From assembly GCF_014451325.2 (NCBI RefSeq), contig NZ_JACSCH020000015.1:1-64000 (forward strand): a stretch of 64,000 nt of DNA, written 5' to 3'. Position numbers and translations under genes: made by a program. This stretch comes from Streptomyces sp. CB02980 (GTDB taxonomy: Bacteria > Actinomycetota > Actinomycetes > Streptomycetales > Streptomycetaceae). Below are positions 1-8,875 of the stretch, one piece after another; within the stretch, counting starts at the first letter, position 1, and each line of letters opens with the position of its first letter. The notes below the pieces were generated by a model that did not search any database, was not told where the DNA came from, and was given only the letters and a program-made list of their open reading frames with translations.

Positions 1-95
1 ACGATCTTCGCCTCCGCGAGCGCACGCACCGACTCCCGGAGCATGTCGTGCTCCTCGGAGGGCCGATACAGGTCGAAATCAGAAGAACCTGACAC
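1..95 (-). CDS. Acyl-CoA dehydrogenase, N-terminal fragment (runs off the left edge)
   Basis: Only the first 31 codons are inside the window. They read as an N-terminus containing DFDLYRPSEEHDMLRESVR and ALAEAKI, a start typical of acyl-CoA dehydrogenases, FAD enzymes that oxidise acyl-CoA thioesters in fatty-acid or amino-acid catabolism. I chose GTG at 95-93 because GGGAG lies about nine bases upstream; an in-frame GTG two codons earlier is too close to that site. The gene is divergent from the UDP-sugar dehydrogenase at 221. The call rests on the N-terminal motif only; catalytic and FAD-binding parts are outside the window. Confidence 0.65.
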   Translation of the reverse strand, partial: MSGSSDFDLYRPSEEHDMLRESVRALAEAKI

Positions 96-220
96 TCTCA
101 CTCACTCCCACACTGCTAACTACCGTTAAGTAACCCAAAGCGTAGGGCGTGCCCCGGCCTCGGACCAGAGCACGACTATGCTCGGGCAGGCATTCCGCCC
201 GACGTTCACTGGAGACCCGC

Positions 221-1546
221 ATGGCCCTGAAGATCACCGTGATCGGCACCGGCTACCTCGGTGCCACCCACGCCGCGGCCATGGCGGAGATGGGCTTCGA
301 GGTCCTGGGGCTCGATGTCGTCCCCGAGAAGATCGAGCTGCTGTCCTCCGGCCGGGTCCCGATGTACGAGCCGGGCCTGGAGGAACTCCTCGCGAAGCAC
401 GTGGCCGGCATCGAGGGTTCGAGCGGCCGGCTGCGCTTCACCACCTCCTGGGAGGAGGTCGGCGCCTTCGGCGACGTGCACTTCGTCTGTGTGAACACCC
501 CGCAGAAGCACGGCGAGTACGCCTGTGACATGAGCTACGTGGACGCCGCCTTCGCCTCCCTCGCCGAGGTCGTACGCGAAGGGGCCCTGGTCGTCGGCAA
601 GTCGACCGTGCCCGTCGGCTCGGCCGAGCGGCTCGAGGGCGTGCTCCCGGAGGGCGTGGAGCTGGCCTGGAACCCGGAGTTCCTGCGCGAGGGCTTCGCC
701 GTGCAGGACACCCTGCACCCGGACCGGATCGTCGTCGGCGTGCAGGGCGAGCGGGCCGAGAAGCTGCTGCGCGAGGTGTACGCCGAGCCGGTCGGCGACG
801 GTTCGCCCTTCGTGGTGACCGACTTCCCCACCGCAGAGCTGGTGAAGACCTCCGCGAACTCCTTCCTCGCCACCAAGATCTCCTTCATCAACGCGATGGC
901 CGAGGTGTGCGAGGCCGCCGGCGGCGACGTCGCCAAGCTGGCCGAGGCGATCGGGCACGACGACCGGATCGGTGCCAAGTTCCTGCGCGCCGGCATCGGC
1001 TTCGGCGGCGGCTGCCTGCCCAAGGACATCCGGGCCTTCATGGCCCGCGCGGGCGAGCTGGGCGCCGACCAGGCGCTGACCTTCCTCCGCGAGATCGACT
1101 CGATCAACATGCGGCGCCGCGGCCAGATGGTCGAGATGGCGCGCGAGGCCCTCGGCGGCAGCACCTTCCTGGGCCGCCGGGTCGCCGTCCTCGGCGCCAC
1201 CTTCAAGCCGGACTCGGACGACGTCCGCGACTCCCCCGCGCTGAACGTGGCCGGTCAGATACACCTCCAGGGCGGCCAGGTCACCGTCTACGACCCGAAG
1301 GGCATGGACAACGCCCGCCGCCTCTTCCCGACCCTCGGATACGCCGAGTCCGCCCTCGAAGCGGTGCGCGGGGCTGACGTGGTGCTGCACCTGACGGAGT
1401 GGCGCGAGTTCCGCGAGCTCGACCCGGCGTCGCTCGCCGAGGTCGCCGCCTCGCGGGTGATCCTGGACGGCCGCAACGCGCTGGACTCCGAGCGCTGGCG
1501 GGCGGCCGGCTGGACGTACCGGGCGATGGGACGCCCGCGCGCCTGA
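221..1546 (+). CDS. UDP-glucose/UDP-sugar 6-dehydrogenase
   Basis: Oxidises a UDP-hexose to the UDP-hexuronic acid with two NAD+, supplying acidic sugars for cell-surface polymers. The 441-residue protein opens with a Rossmann fold (ITVIGTGYLG, residues 5-14). It has the central NSFLATKISFINA helix and the catalytic motif FGGGCLPKDI with nucleophile Cys265, followed by a C-terminal UDP-binding domain (LGATFKPDSDDVRDSPAL). The start ATG at 221 has GGAG six bases upstream; an in-frame upstream start would add 24 residues that precede the Rossmann fold and look non-homologous. A TATGCT at 175-180 could be a -10 element. It could equally use UDP-mannose or UDP-GlcNAc derivatives; the sequence does not decide. 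Confidence 0.9.
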   Translation: MALKITVIGTGYLGATHAAAMAEMGFEVLGLDVVPEKIELLSSGRVPMYEPGLEELLAKHVAGIEGSSGRLRFTTSWEEVGAFGDVHFVCVNTPQKHGEYACDMSYVDAAFASLAEVVREGALVVGKSTVPVGSAERLEGVLPEGVELAWNPEFLREGFAVQDTLHPDRIVVGVQGERAEKLLREVYAEPVGDGSPFVVTDFPTAELVKTSANSFLATKISFINAMAEVCEAAGGDVAKLAEAIGHDDRIGAKFLRAGIGFGGGCLPKDIRAFMARAGELGADQALTFLREIDSINMRRRGQMVEMAREALGGSTFLGRRVAVLGATFKPDSDDVRDSPALNVAGQIHLQGGQVTVYDPKGMDNARRLFPTLGYAESALEAVRGADVVLHLTEWREFRELDPASLAEVAASRVILDGRNALDSERWRAAGWTYRAMGRPRA

Positions 1547-1560
1547 GCCGGGGACATGGG

Positions 1561-1590
1561 GAAGAGGGGGCGCCACGGCGCCCCCTCTTC
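1561..1590 (+). terminator. Intrinsic-type terminator hairpin
   Basis: A perfect 14-bp inverted repeat (GAAGAGGGGGCGCC and its complement) with a minimal loop, 14 bases after the UDP-sugar dehydrogenase stop. No long T-run follows, as is usual in Streptomyces. Just downstream (1618-1660) a short motif GTCAGGCCCCGCTTCTG is repeated. Confidence 0.8.
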
Positions 1591-1658
1591 CGTTCCCGCG
1601 GTCGGGGGCCGCTCCTGCGGTCAGGCCCCGCTTCTGCCGTCAGGCCCCGCTTCTGCGG

Positions 1659-2591
1659 TCAGGCCGCCACCGGCCTGATGCGGTTCGTCCGCGACAGGAA
1701 CTCCGTCTCGCGCAGCGCCCGCGTCACGTTGGCGTGCGCGAGGCCGACCAGTTCCTGGGCGGTCCAGCCCCGGCGGAGGAGCTCCGCGAAGAGCGGGACG
1801 TAGCCGGCGGCCGGGGCGGTGGGGTGGGAGACGCCCACACAGTGCGAACCCGCCTCCGTGCGCACCCGGTCCAGGACGTCGGCGACGGCGGCCGGGTCGT
1901 CGGTCACCGTGACCATGCAGACGGCGCCGTTCTCGCCGAGCAGGCCCAGGACGTCGTCGGGGAGGCCCTCCGGGGCCGCCCTGGTGAGCAGGGCGGGGGC
2001 GCGGGTGACGGCGAGGGTGCGGCGGACCGTGTCCTGGTCGGCGCCGGAGAGGTCCACGGCCAGGCCGATGCGGTTCATCTCCCGTACCGCCTCGCGGGCG
2101 AAGCGGTCGAAGCGGGTGAGATTGACGGCCCGTACGCCCAGGGCGTGGTACGCCCGCAGGGTCGCGGCGGAGGCGCCGAGCGCCGTCCAGCTGACCGGGC
2201 CGAGCAGGGCGGCGACGCGGCCGCAGTTGCGGACGTGGGCCATCTCGGAGGTCGTGTGGGCGAGGCGCAGGTCCTCGGGGCAGGCGGCGACGAGCGCGCG
2301 GATGGCGTCGATCCGCCGCAGGGTCCCGATGACGCCCGCCGCGTCTTCGCCGGGTCCGACGTGCAGCGACCAGAACTGGGCTCCGGCCTCCGCGGCGCGG
2401 ACGGGCGGGAGGTCTTCCGGGTCGAGGGACCTGGGCAGTTCGGTGTGTCCCTCGACGACGGGCTGGGCCGCCAGGATGGCGCGGGCGCGGGACGTCTCGT
2501 CGAGTGGTGGGGGTGGCTCGGGGGGTGCGGGCTCCCCGGCGGCGGCAGGGACGGTGGAGAGGGTGGGATGGTCGTCTAGCAGTTCCGCCAT
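1659..2591 (-). CDS. Degenerate M19 dipeptidase-like protein lacking metal ligands
   Basis: 310 residues, start ATG at 2591 with GGAG eight bases upstream. It aligns along its length with the intact dipeptidase encoded next door (2740-3966), but the zinc-site residues are replaced. GHNDLP of the paralogue is GHTELP here; KGAEGGHSI has become LGPVSWTAL; VDLSH is VDLSG; IFSHSS is LLTRAA; and IGGDYDG has become VGVSHPT. The fold-defining blocks (AGAQFWSLHV, ATLRAYHALGVRAVNLT, VREMNRIGLAVDLS, LLRRGWTAQELVGLAHANVTRAL) are kept and the frame is open, so this looks like a maintained pseudoenzyme rather than a decaying gene. It lies 148 bases downstream of the dipeptidase. A role as regulator or binding protein is only inference; peptidase activity seems unlikely. 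Confidence 0.75.
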   Translation of the reverse strand: MAELLDDHPTLSTVPAAAGEPAPPEPPPPLDETSRARAILAAQPVVEGHTELPRSLDPEDLPPVRAAEAGAQFWSLHVGPGEDAAGVIGTLRRIDAIRALVAACPEDLRLAHTTSEMAHVRNCGRVAALLGPVSWTALGASAATLRAYHALGVRAVNLTRFDRFAREAVREMNRIGLAVDLSGADQDTVRRTLAVTRAPALLTRAAPEGLPDDVLGLLGENGAVCMVTVTDDPAAVADVLDRVRTEAGSHCVGVSHPTAPAAGYVPLFAELLRRGWTAQELVGLAHANVTRALRETEFLSRTNRIRPVAA

Positions 2592-2701
2592 GGTCTTACT
2601 CCAACTCGGCGATGCAGTACCGCCCCGCCGAATTGGGCGGGGCAGTACCGTCCACCGTGCCACCGGGCCCGTGCGGGGGCTCGGCGGGCTGAGCCGTCCG
2701 G

Positions 2702-2733
2702 GTGAACGCCGGGGCCGGAGCCGGGGCGTTCAC
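2702..2733 (-). terminator. Hairpin immediately after the dipeptidase stop
   Basis: GTGAACGCC and GGCGTTCAC flank a GC-rich loop region only seven bases past the stop of the 2740-3966 gene in its direction of transcription. A second hairpin (GCCCCGCC/GGCGGGGC with repeated GCAGTACCG) lies at about 2613-2640, so the two dipeptidase-like genes may be separate transcripts. Confidence 0.6.
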
Positions 2734-2739
2734 GTGCCG

Positions 2740-3966
2740 TCAGGCGCCCGGCGCGTCCAGGGAGTCGATCGTCGCATTCGACGGTGCCGTACGGCTCCGC
2801 AGGTCGCGCGAGACCGCTTCCGCGTCACGGAGGACGCGGACGGCGTTGGACCAGGTCAGCTTCGCCAGGTCCGGGTGCGACCAGCCGCGGTGCAGCAGCT
2901 CCGCGACCAGGTTCGGGTAGCCCGCGACGTCGTCCAGGCCGGCCGGGGTGAAGGCCGTGCCGTCGTAGTCCCCGCCGATGCCGATGTGGTCGATGCCGGC
3001 CGCCTCGCGCATGTGGTCGAGGTGGTCGGCGACCGTGGCGGCGGTGGCGATCGGACGCGGGTTCGCCTCCTCGAAGGCGCGGTGCAGCTTCATCGCCTCG
3101 GCGGTGGTGTCGAGGTGGTCGAAGCCGTGCGCCCGGAGGTTCTCGTCGGCCCGCGCGGTCCACTCGACGGCCGCGGGGAGGATGAACTTGGGCACGAACG
3201 TGGCCATCGCGACGCCGCCGTTGGCGGGCAGCCGCTCCAGGACGTCGTCCGGGATGTTCCTCGGGTGGTCGCAGACCGCCAGGGCCGAGGAGTGCGAGAA
3301 GATCACCGGCGCGGCCGAGGCGTCGAGCGCGTCCCGCATGGTCGTCGCGGCGACGTGCGACAGGTCGACGAGCATGCCGGAGCGGTTCATCTCGCGGACG
3401 ACCGCACGGCCGAAGGCCGAGAGCCCGCCGACACCGGGCGCGTCGGTCGCCGAGTCCGCCCAGTCGTTGTTGTCGTTGTGGGTGAGCGTCATGTAGCGCA
3501 CGCCGAGGGTGTGCAGGGCGCGCAGGGTGGCGAGGGAGTTGTTGATCGAGTGGCCGCCCTCGGCGCCCTTGAGGGAGGCGATACGGCCCTGCTCGCGGGC
3601 CGCCTCCATGTCGTCGGCCGTCAGGGCCGGGGCGAGGTCGCCCGCGTACCGCTCCAGGAGCTGGTCGACGATGTCGATCTGCTCCAGGGTCGCGCTGACC
3701 GCGTCGTCGCCCGCCAGCCGGCAGGGCACGTACACCGACCAGAACTGGGCGCCGACGCCGCCGGCCCGCAGCCGCTTGAGGTCGGTGTGCAGGGCGCCGG
3801 TCTGGTCCGCGCCGATGTCCATCCGGTCCAGGTCGTACCGGACGTGCTCCCGCAGCGCCCACGGCAGGTCGTTGTGGCCGTCCGCGACGGGGTGGGCGGC
3901 GAGCAGCCCGCGGGCCTCGGCGAGGCGGTCGGCCGCACCGCCGGAGGCCCTGTCCGCGGCGCTCAC
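2740..3966 (-). CDS. Membrane-dipeptidase family (peptidase M19) dipeptidase
   Basis: A 408-residue zinc dipeptidase of the renal-dipeptidase family, cleaving dipeptides (including D-amino-acid or beta-lactam substrates in some members). All expected metal and substrate motifs are present: [10 protein letters not shown] near residue 30, [42 protein letters not shown] and [10 protein letters not shown]. No signal peptide is visible, so it is probably cytoplasmic. The GTG start at 3966 shares GTGA with the purE stop, so it is likely translated as the last gene of a purK-purE-dipeptidase operon. The link between a dipeptidase and purine synthesis is unclear and may reflect only co-transcription. 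Confidence 0.88.
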   Translation of the reverse strand: MSAADRASGGAADRLAEARGLLAAHPVADGHNDLPWALREHVRYDLDRMDIGADQTGALHTDLKRLRAGGVGAQFWSVYVPCRLAGDDAVSATLEQIDIVDQLLERYAGDLAPALTADDMEAAREQGRIASLKGAEGGHSINNSLATLRALHTLGVRYMTLTHNDNNDWADSATDAPGVGGLSAFGRAVVREMNRSGMLVDLSHVAATTMRDALDASAAPVIFSHSSALAVCDHPRNIPDDVLERLPANGGVAMATFVPKFILPAAVEWTARADENLRAHGFDHLDTTAEAMKLHRAFEEANPRPIATAATVADHLDHMREAAGIDHIGIGGDYDGTAFTPAGLDDVAGYPNLVAELLHRGWSHPDLAKLTWSNAVRVLRDAEAVSRDLRSRTAPSNATIDSLDAPGA

Positions 3967-4523
3967 TTGGCGAAGCCGAACGACTCCGCGCCCTCGACCT
4001 TGGCCCGCAGGCGCTTGCCCTTCTCGGTCGCCTGGTCGTTCAGCTCCTGCTGGAACTCCCGCATCCGGGTGAGCAGTTCGGGGTCGTGCGCGGCGAGGAT
4101 GCGGGCCGCGAGCAGGCCCGCGTTCCGCGCGCCGCCGACGGAGACCGTGGCGACCGGCACACCGGCCGGCATCTGCACGATGGAGAGCAGCGAGTCCATG
4201 CCGTCGAGGTACTTCAGCGGCACCGGCACGCCGATGACCGGCAGCGGGGTGACGGAGGCGAGCATGCCGGGAAGGTGGGCGGCGCCGCCCGCGCCCGCGA
4301 TGATCGCCTTGATGCCGCGGCCCGCGGCCTCCTCGCCGTACGCGATCATCTCGCGCGGCATCCGGTGCGCGGAGACGACGTCGACCTCGTACGGGATCTC
4401 GAACTCGTCGAGGGCCTGCGCCGCGGCCTCCATGACGGGCCAGTCGGAGTCGGATCCCATGACGATGCCGATCACGGGGGCGGTGGAGGTGTCGGGGCCT
4501 GTGCCGGGGCTCGTGCTGCTCAC
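3963..4523 (-). CDS. purE: N5-carboxyaminoimidazole ribonucleotide mutase (class I PurE)
   Basis: Converts N5-CAIR to CAIR in de novo purine synthesis, after PurK. 186 residues. The signature blocks are present: [15 protein letters not shown] near the N-terminus, the SAHRMP active-site loop (catalytic His), and [12 protein letters not shown]. Start GTG at 4523 shares GTGA with the purK stop, indicating translational coupling; an extended upstream frame overlaps purK and is not credible. The first about 16 residues (Ser/Thr/Pro-rich) are an unconserved extension. The downstream dipeptidase overlaps the stop by four bases. Confidence 0.95.
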   Translation of the reverse strand: MSSTSPGTGPDTSTAPVIGIVMGSDSDWPVMEAAAQALDEFEIPYEVDVVSAHRMPREMIAYGEEAAGRGIKAIIAGAGGAAHLPGMLASVTPLPVIGVPVPLKYLDGMDSLLSIVQMPAGVPVATVSVGGARNAGLLAARILAAHDPELLTRMREFQQELNDQATEKGKRLRAKVEGAESFGFAK

Positions 4524-5659
4524 TCGGTGATCGTTCCTCGCAGATAGCCGGCGGCGTGACGCGCGCGCTCCAGCACGTCGTCCAGGTCGTCGCCGTAGGT
4601 GTTGACGTGCCCCACCTTGCGGCCGGGCTTCACGTCCTTGCCATACATGTGGATCTTGAGCTGCGGGTCCCTGGCCATGCAGTGCAGGTACGCGGAGTAC
4701 ATGTCCGGGTAGTCGCCGCCCAGGACATTGCACATCACGGTCCACGTCGCGCGCGGGCGCGGATCGCCGAGGGGCAGGTCGAGGACCGCCCGGACGTGGT
4801 TGGCGAACTGCGAGGTGATCGCGCCGTCCTGGGTCCAGTGGCCGGAGTTGTGCGGGCGCATCGCCAGTTCGTTGACGAGGATGCGGCCGTCCGTGGTCTC
4901 GAACAGCTCGACGGCCAGGTGACCGACGACGCCGAGCTCCTTGGCGATGCGCAGGGCCAGCTCCTGGGCCTGTCCGGCGAGCTCGCCGTCGAGGTCGGGG
5001 GCCGGTGCGATCACCGTGTCGCAGACGCCGTCGACCTGCCGGGACTCGACGACCGGGTAGGCGACGGCCTGGCCGTGCGGGGAGCGGACGATGTTCGCGG
5101 CGAGCTCGCGCGCGAAGTCGACCTTCTCCTCGGCGAGGACCGGGACACCGGCCAGGAAGGGGTCGCGGGCGTCCTCGGGCGTACGGACGAACCAGACGCC
5201 CTTGCCGTCGTAGCCGCCGCGCACCGTCTTGAGGATGATCGGGAAGCCGCCGACCTCGGCGGCGAAGGCCGCCGCGTCCTCGGGGTCCGCCACGATGCGG
5301 TGCCGGGGGCTGGGTGCGCCGATCTCGTCGAGCTTGGCGCGCATCACCCCCTTGTCCTGGGCGTGCACCAGCGCGTCGGGCCCGGGGCGGACGGGGATGC
5401 CGTCCGCTTCGAGGGCCCGCAGGTGCTCCGTGGGGACGTGCTCGTGATCGAAGGTGATCACGTCACATCCGCGCGCGAAGTCACGCAGCGTAGCCAGGTC
5501 GCGATAGTCGCCGATGACGACCTCGCTCACCACCTGCGCCGCAGAGTCCTGCGGGGTGTCGCTGAGGAGCTTGAACTTGATGCCGAGGGGGATGCCCGCC
5601 TCGTGGGTCATTCGGGCGAGCTGACCGCCACCGACCATGCCGACTACCGGGAACGTCAC
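4520..5659 (-). CDS. purK: N5-carboxyaminoimidazole ribonucleotide synthase (PurK)
   Basis: An ATP-grasp enzyme that carboxylates AIR with bicarbonate to give N5-CAIR, the substrate of the adjacent PurE. 379 residues from the GTG at 5659. The N-terminal dinucleotide-like fold ([15 protein letters not shown]), the ATP-grasp lid ([15 protein letters not shown]), [14 protein letters not shown] and the C-terminal domain are all recognisable. A TACCCT sits six bases before the GTG, so the transcript may start at the start codon (leaderless); AGAGG directly abuts the GTG, too close for a normal ribosome site. An in-frame GTG at 5713 is an alternative with a non-conserved extension. Operon purK-purE-dipeptidase. 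Confidence 0.93.
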   Translation of the reverse strand: MTFPVVGMVGGGQLARMTHEAGIPLGIKFKLLSDTPQDSAAQVVSEVVIGDYRDLATLRDFARGCDVITFDHEHVPTEHLRALEADGIPVRPGPDALVHAQDKGVMRAKLDEIGAPSPRHRIVADPEDAAAFAAEVGGFPIILKTVRGGYDGKGVWFVRTPEDARDPFLAGVPVLAEEKVDFARELAANIVRSPHGQAVAYPVVESRQVDGVCDTVIAPAPDLDGELAGQAQELALRIAKELGVVGHLAVELFETTDGRILVNELAMRPHNSGHWTQDGAITSQFANHVRAVLDLPLGDPRPRATWTVMCNVLGGDYPDMYSAYLHCMARDPQLKIHMYGKDVKPGRKVGHVNTYGDDLDDVLERARHAAGYLRGTITE

Positions 5660-5847
5660 CCTCTTAGGGTATCCGCACCATCCGTGAACACTCGTCCGGC
5701 TGTGGTTTGGCACAAGAACGACGCTGGTGGGGAGCCGGTTCGCCCGCGGTTTCCCGGGTACACGGGCGGGTGACAGGAGCGCTGGTTAGCATGGTTGGGT
5801 TGACGTCACCCGGACGTCATCCGGACGGACGGGACAGAGCCATCACC

Positions 5848-6363
5848 ATGAGTGAACCCGGCGCGCTGCGCACGCGACTCGACCGGCTCGCCCGGGAAGT
5901 CGCCAAATTCGGGGTGGTGGGCGGTCTCGGCGTCCTGGTGAACCTCGGCGTCTTCAACATCGTCCGGGGTGCGACGGACATCCCGATGGTCCGGGCCAGC
6001 CTGATCGCCACCGTGGTCGCGATCGTCTTCAACTACGTGGGGTTCCGATACTTCACGTACCGCGACCGGGACAAGTCCGGGCGCACCAAGGAGATGTCGC
6101 TGTTCCTGCTGTTCAGCGTCGTCGGCATGGTCATCGAGAACGGTGTGCTCTACGCGGCGACGTACGGCTTCGGCTGGGACGGCCCGCTCGCGAGCAACTT
6201 CTTCAAGTTCTTCGGCATCGGGATCGGGACGCTGTTCCGCTTCTGGTCGTACCGCACGTGGGTGTTCCGCGCGCTGCCTGCGAAGGAGGCGGTGCAGACC
6301 GCCGAATCGTTCCTGGAGCAGGCGCCGCGGCAGGCGGACCGGCGGCAGCCCGACCGCGTCTGA
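5848..6363 (+). CDS. GtrA-like four-helix membrane protein
   Basis: 171 residues. The GtrA-family core runs from about residue 17 to 145 with four predicted transmembrane helices; KFGVVGGLGVLVNLGVFNIV opens it, and FNYVGFRYFTYRDRD and SYRTWVFR are typical loop motifs. GtrA proteins help flip polyprenyl-linked sugars across the membrane or modify surface polysaccharide; the substrate here is not deducible. The start ATG at 5848 keeps the conserved helix intact; the ribosome site is weak, and an upstream ATG at 5790 would add 19 residues. Convergent with the histidine kinase gene, separated by a strong bidirectional hairpin. Confidence 0.82.
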   Translation: MSEPGALRTRLDRLAREVAKFGVVGGLGVLVNLGVFNIVRGATDIPMVRASLIATVVAIVFNYVGFRYFTYRDRDKSGRTKEMSLFLLFSVVGMVIENGVLYAATYGFGWDGPLASNFFKFFGIGIGTLFRFWSYRTWVFRALPAKEAVQTAESFLEQAPRQADRRQPDRV

Positions 6364-6377
6364 GCCACTGCTCGTCG

Positions 6378-6410
6378 AAACCCCTGGTCAGCACTACTGA
6401 CCAGGGGTTT
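6378..6410. terminator. Bidirectional terminator between GtrA-like gene and histidine kinase
   Basis: A perfect 14-bp stem (AAACCCCTGGTCAG and its complement) with loop CACTA and A/T-rich flanks on both sides. It works symmetrically for the two convergent genes. Confidence 0.88.
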
Positions 6411-6444
6411 CTTCGGTGTCGTGGGCGGGCGGAGCACGCACGCG

Positions 6445-7716
6445 TCAGCGAACGGGGCGCTCTCCCTGCCTGTCCGAGAGGCTGCGGACCTCCCGGCTCA
6501 GGAACAGTGCGAAGACCGGCGGCTGCTGCTGGAGGAGCTCCAGGCGGCCGCCGTCCGCCTCCGCGAGGTCCCTGGCGACCGCCAGGCCGATGCCGGTGGA
6601 GCTGCGGCCGCTGACGGCCCGCTCGAAGATCCGTGCGCCGAGGTCCGCCGGGACGCCCGGGCCCTCGTCGGTGACCTCGATCACCGACTGGTTGCCGGTG
6701 ACGCGGGTCCGCAGGGCGACCGTGCCGCCGCCGTGCATGAGCGAGTTCTCGATCAGGGCCGCGAGGACCTGGGCGACCGCCCCCGGGGTGCCGACGGCCC
6801 GCATGCCCTGCTTGCCGGAGTGGACGATGGCACGCCCCGCGCTGCGGTAGGCGGGCCGCCACTCCTCGATCTGCTGCTTGATGACCTCGTCGAGGTCGAA
6901 GGCGACGGCGGAGCCGGTGCGGGGGTCTCGGGAGTTCGTGAGCAGCCGCTCGACGACGTCGGTGAGCCGCTCGACCTGGGTGAGCGCGATCGTCGCCTCC
7001 TCCTTGACCGTGTCCAGGTCGTCGGCGAGCGCGACCTCCTCCAGGCGCATGGAGAGGGCGGTGAGGGGCGTACGGAGCTGGTGCGAGGCGTCTGCGGCCA
7101 GCCGGCGCTCGGCGGTGAGCATCCGGGCGATGCGCTCGGCGGAGGCGTCCAGGACGTCCGCGACGCGGTCCAGCTCGGGCACCCCGTACCGCTTGTGCCG
7201 GGGTCGCGGGTCGCCGGAGCCGAGACGCTCGGCGGTCTCCGCGAGGTCGGTGAGCGGGGACGTCAGCTTGTTGGCCTGCCGTACGGCGAGGAGGACGGCG
7301 GCGATGACGGCGAGCAGCGCGACCGCGCCGATGATCATGAGGGTGCGGCCGACCTCGGCGGTGACCGCCGAGCGGGACTCCTCGACGACCACGGTCTCGC
7401 CGCGCTCGCCCTCGGCGAGGCCGCGGGTGACGTCGCCCTCCGGGCGGGTGCCGATCTCGATCGTGTCCCGGCCGGGGATGTGGATCTGGGCGTACCGCTT
7501 GGCGCCGCTCTGCTCGGACAGGATGTCCGGGTTCACCGGCTCGCCGCCGATGAGCCGGCTGTCGACGATGGAGACGATGCGGAGCGCCTCCAGGTCCACG
7601 CTCTCCTGGGCGCTGCTGGAGATGGTGCGGGTCTCGACGATGACCAGGGAGACGCCGAAGACGGCGATGACGACGAGGACGACGGCGAGGGTGGAGTTGA
7701 TGAGACGGCGACGCAC
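6445..7716 (-). CDS. Two-component sensor histidine kinase
   Basis: 423 residues, start GTG at 7716 with GGAGG seven bases upstream. Topology: transmembrane helix at about 5-27, an extracytoplasmic sensor segment to about 124, a second helix at about 125-146, a HAMP linker, then the dimerisation helix with phospho-acceptor His212 in DASHQLRTPL. ATPase boxes follow: ALIENSLMHGG (N), DEGPGVP (G1), and TGIGLAVARDLAEADGG (G2). It pairs with the response regulator encoded 51 bases upstream on the same strand. The small external loop suggests it senses an envelope or membrane signal; the actual ligand is unknown. Confidence 0.92.
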   Translation of the reverse strand: MRRRLINSTLAVVLVVIAVFGVSLVIVETRTISSSAQESVDLEALRIVSIVDSRLIGGEPVNPDILSEQSGAKRYAQIHIPGRDTIEIGTRPEGDVTRGLAEGERGETVVVEESRSAVTAEVGRTLMIIGAVALLAVIAAVLLAVRQANKLTSPLTDLAETAERLGSGDPRPRHKRYGVPELDRVADVLDASAERIARMLTAERRLAADASHQLRTPLTALSMRLEEVALADDLDTVKEEATIALTQVERLTDVVERLLTNSRDPRTGSAVAFDLDEVIKQQIEEWRPAYRSAGRAIVHSGKQGMRAVGTPGAVAQVLAALIENSLMHGGGTVALRTRVTGNQSVIEVTDEGPGVPADLGARIFERAVSGRSSTGIGLAVARDLAEADGGRLELLQQQPPVFALFLSREVRSLSDRQGERPVR

Positions 7717-7767
7717 GGTTGCCCTCCGGGCGGGAACGGGAGACGCTCCCGACCTTACGGGCCCCGG

Positions 7768-8445
7768 CTAGCTCTTCTCGAAACGGAAGCCGACGCCTCT
7801 GACCGTGGCGATGTAGCGGGGGTTCGCCGCGTCGTCGCCCAGTTTCTTGCGGAGCCAGGAGATGTGCATGTCCAGGGTCTTCGTGGACGACCACCACGTG
7901 GTGTCCCAGACCTCGCGCATCAGCTGGTCGCGGGTGACGACCCGGCCCGCGTCGCGGACCAGGACCCGCAGCAGGTCGAACTCCTTGGCCGTGAGCTGGA
8001 GCTCCTCGTCGCCCATCCACGCCCGGTGCGACTCGACGTCGATCCGCACGCCGTGGGTCGAGGGGGCGACGACGGGCTCGGTGGAGCCGCGCCGGAGGAG
8101 GGCCCGGACGCGGGCGAGGAGTTCGGCGAGCCGGAACGGCTTGGTGACGTAGTCGTCGGCGCCCGCGTCGAGCCCCACGACCGTGTCGACCTCGTCGGCG
8201 CGGGCGGTGAGCACCAGGATCGGGACGGTGTGGCCCTCGGCGCGCAGTCGCCTGGCGACCTCGAGACCGTCCATGCCGGGCAGGCCCAGGTCGAGGACGA
8301 CCAGGTCCACGCCGCCCTGGAGGCCGGCGTCGAGGGCGGTCGGGCCGTCCTCGCGGACCTCGACCTCGTACCCCTCTCTCCGCAGGGCGCGGGCCAGCGG
8401 CTCCGAGATGGATGCGTCGTCCTCGGCGAGCAGTACACGGGTCAT
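7768..8445 (-). CDS. OmpR/PhoB-family response regulator
   Basis: 225 residues. The receiver domain occupies about 1-115 with acidic pocket AEDD, phospho-acceptor Asp52 and Lys102 in VTKPFR. A winged-helix DNA-binding domain (about 130-222) ends with ISWLRKKLGDD and the wing motif YIATVRGVGFRF. ATG at 8445 is preceded by TACCAT six bases upstream, and no Shine-Dalgarno sequence is evident, so a leaderless transcript is possible. It is co-directional with, and upstream of, the kinase gene. Its targets cannot be read from this window. Confidence 0.93.
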   Translation of the reverse strand: MTRVLLAEDDASISEPLARALRREGYEVEVREDGPTALDAGLQGGVDLVVLDLGLPGMDGLEVARRLRAEGHTVPILVLTARADEVDTVVGLDAGADDYVTKPFRLAELLARVRALLRRGSTEPVVAPSTHGVRIDVESHRAWMGDEELQLTAKEFDLLRVLVRDAGRVVTRDQLMREVWDTTWWSSTKTLDMHISWLRKKLGDDAANPRYIATVRGVGFRFEKS

Positions 8446-8875
8446 GGGGTGATGGTAGTCCGCACGGGTGGGGGGTCGGGGCATGATCCACGGGGATGGA
8501 GGGAACCCTGGGGATCTTGTGGGTATCTTGCACATGACCTTCGAATGACCCTGTGCGGTTGCACCCTCACCTGTGATCCATCTCTCAAGTCCTTTCATAT
8601 CCGGCACTGTCGTGTCGTATGGTGGCTCGACGTCTGTAGCGGTAATCGGGGACCTTTGGCCAGCTTCGCGCGCCAAGGTCCTCTTTCTGCGTGAGGTCGG
8701 CTCAGCCGAACCTTGAGGACAGTGAATGACCTGTGGGCCGGGTCCCGGGACGCGACAACGCATCTCCCGGGGCGTGGATCCCGGCGGAGTCCACTCCGAA
8801 TTCCGCCGGTGCCGGCCTCCCCCACCGGGCGCATCACGCTCACAAGGCGCGCGTCCCGACAGAGCAAGGATCGAC
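8446..8875. other. 430-base intergenic region: divergent promoters and long leader of the peptide transporter
   Basis: No conserved gene is seen. A hairpin at 8650-8681 (GGACCTTTGGC against GCCAAGGTCC, one bulged T) is followed by TCTTTCTG, which looks like an intrinsic terminator or attenuator on the plus strand. A second small stem (CGGC-TCA-GCCG) follows near 8700. A 49-codon reading frame (8545-8694, Cys-rich) runs through the hairpin; I do not call it a gene. Confidence 0.5.

Noticed and set aside
1659-2591. Pseudogene call for the degenerate dipeptidase
   Set aside because: Frame is intact, codon bias normal, ribosome site present and fold motifs retained, so it is treated as a coding pseudoenzyme.
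1819-4530. Long open frame (about 900 codons) on the plus strand opposite the dipeptidases and purE
   Set aside because: Antisense shadow of high-GC genes: composition is Arg/Gly/Ala noise, it crosses several real genes, and there is no domain or ribosome site.
8545-8694. 49-codon Cys-rich frame as a leader peptide gene
   Set aside because: No ribosome site and no cluster of regulatory codons; recorded only in the leader description.
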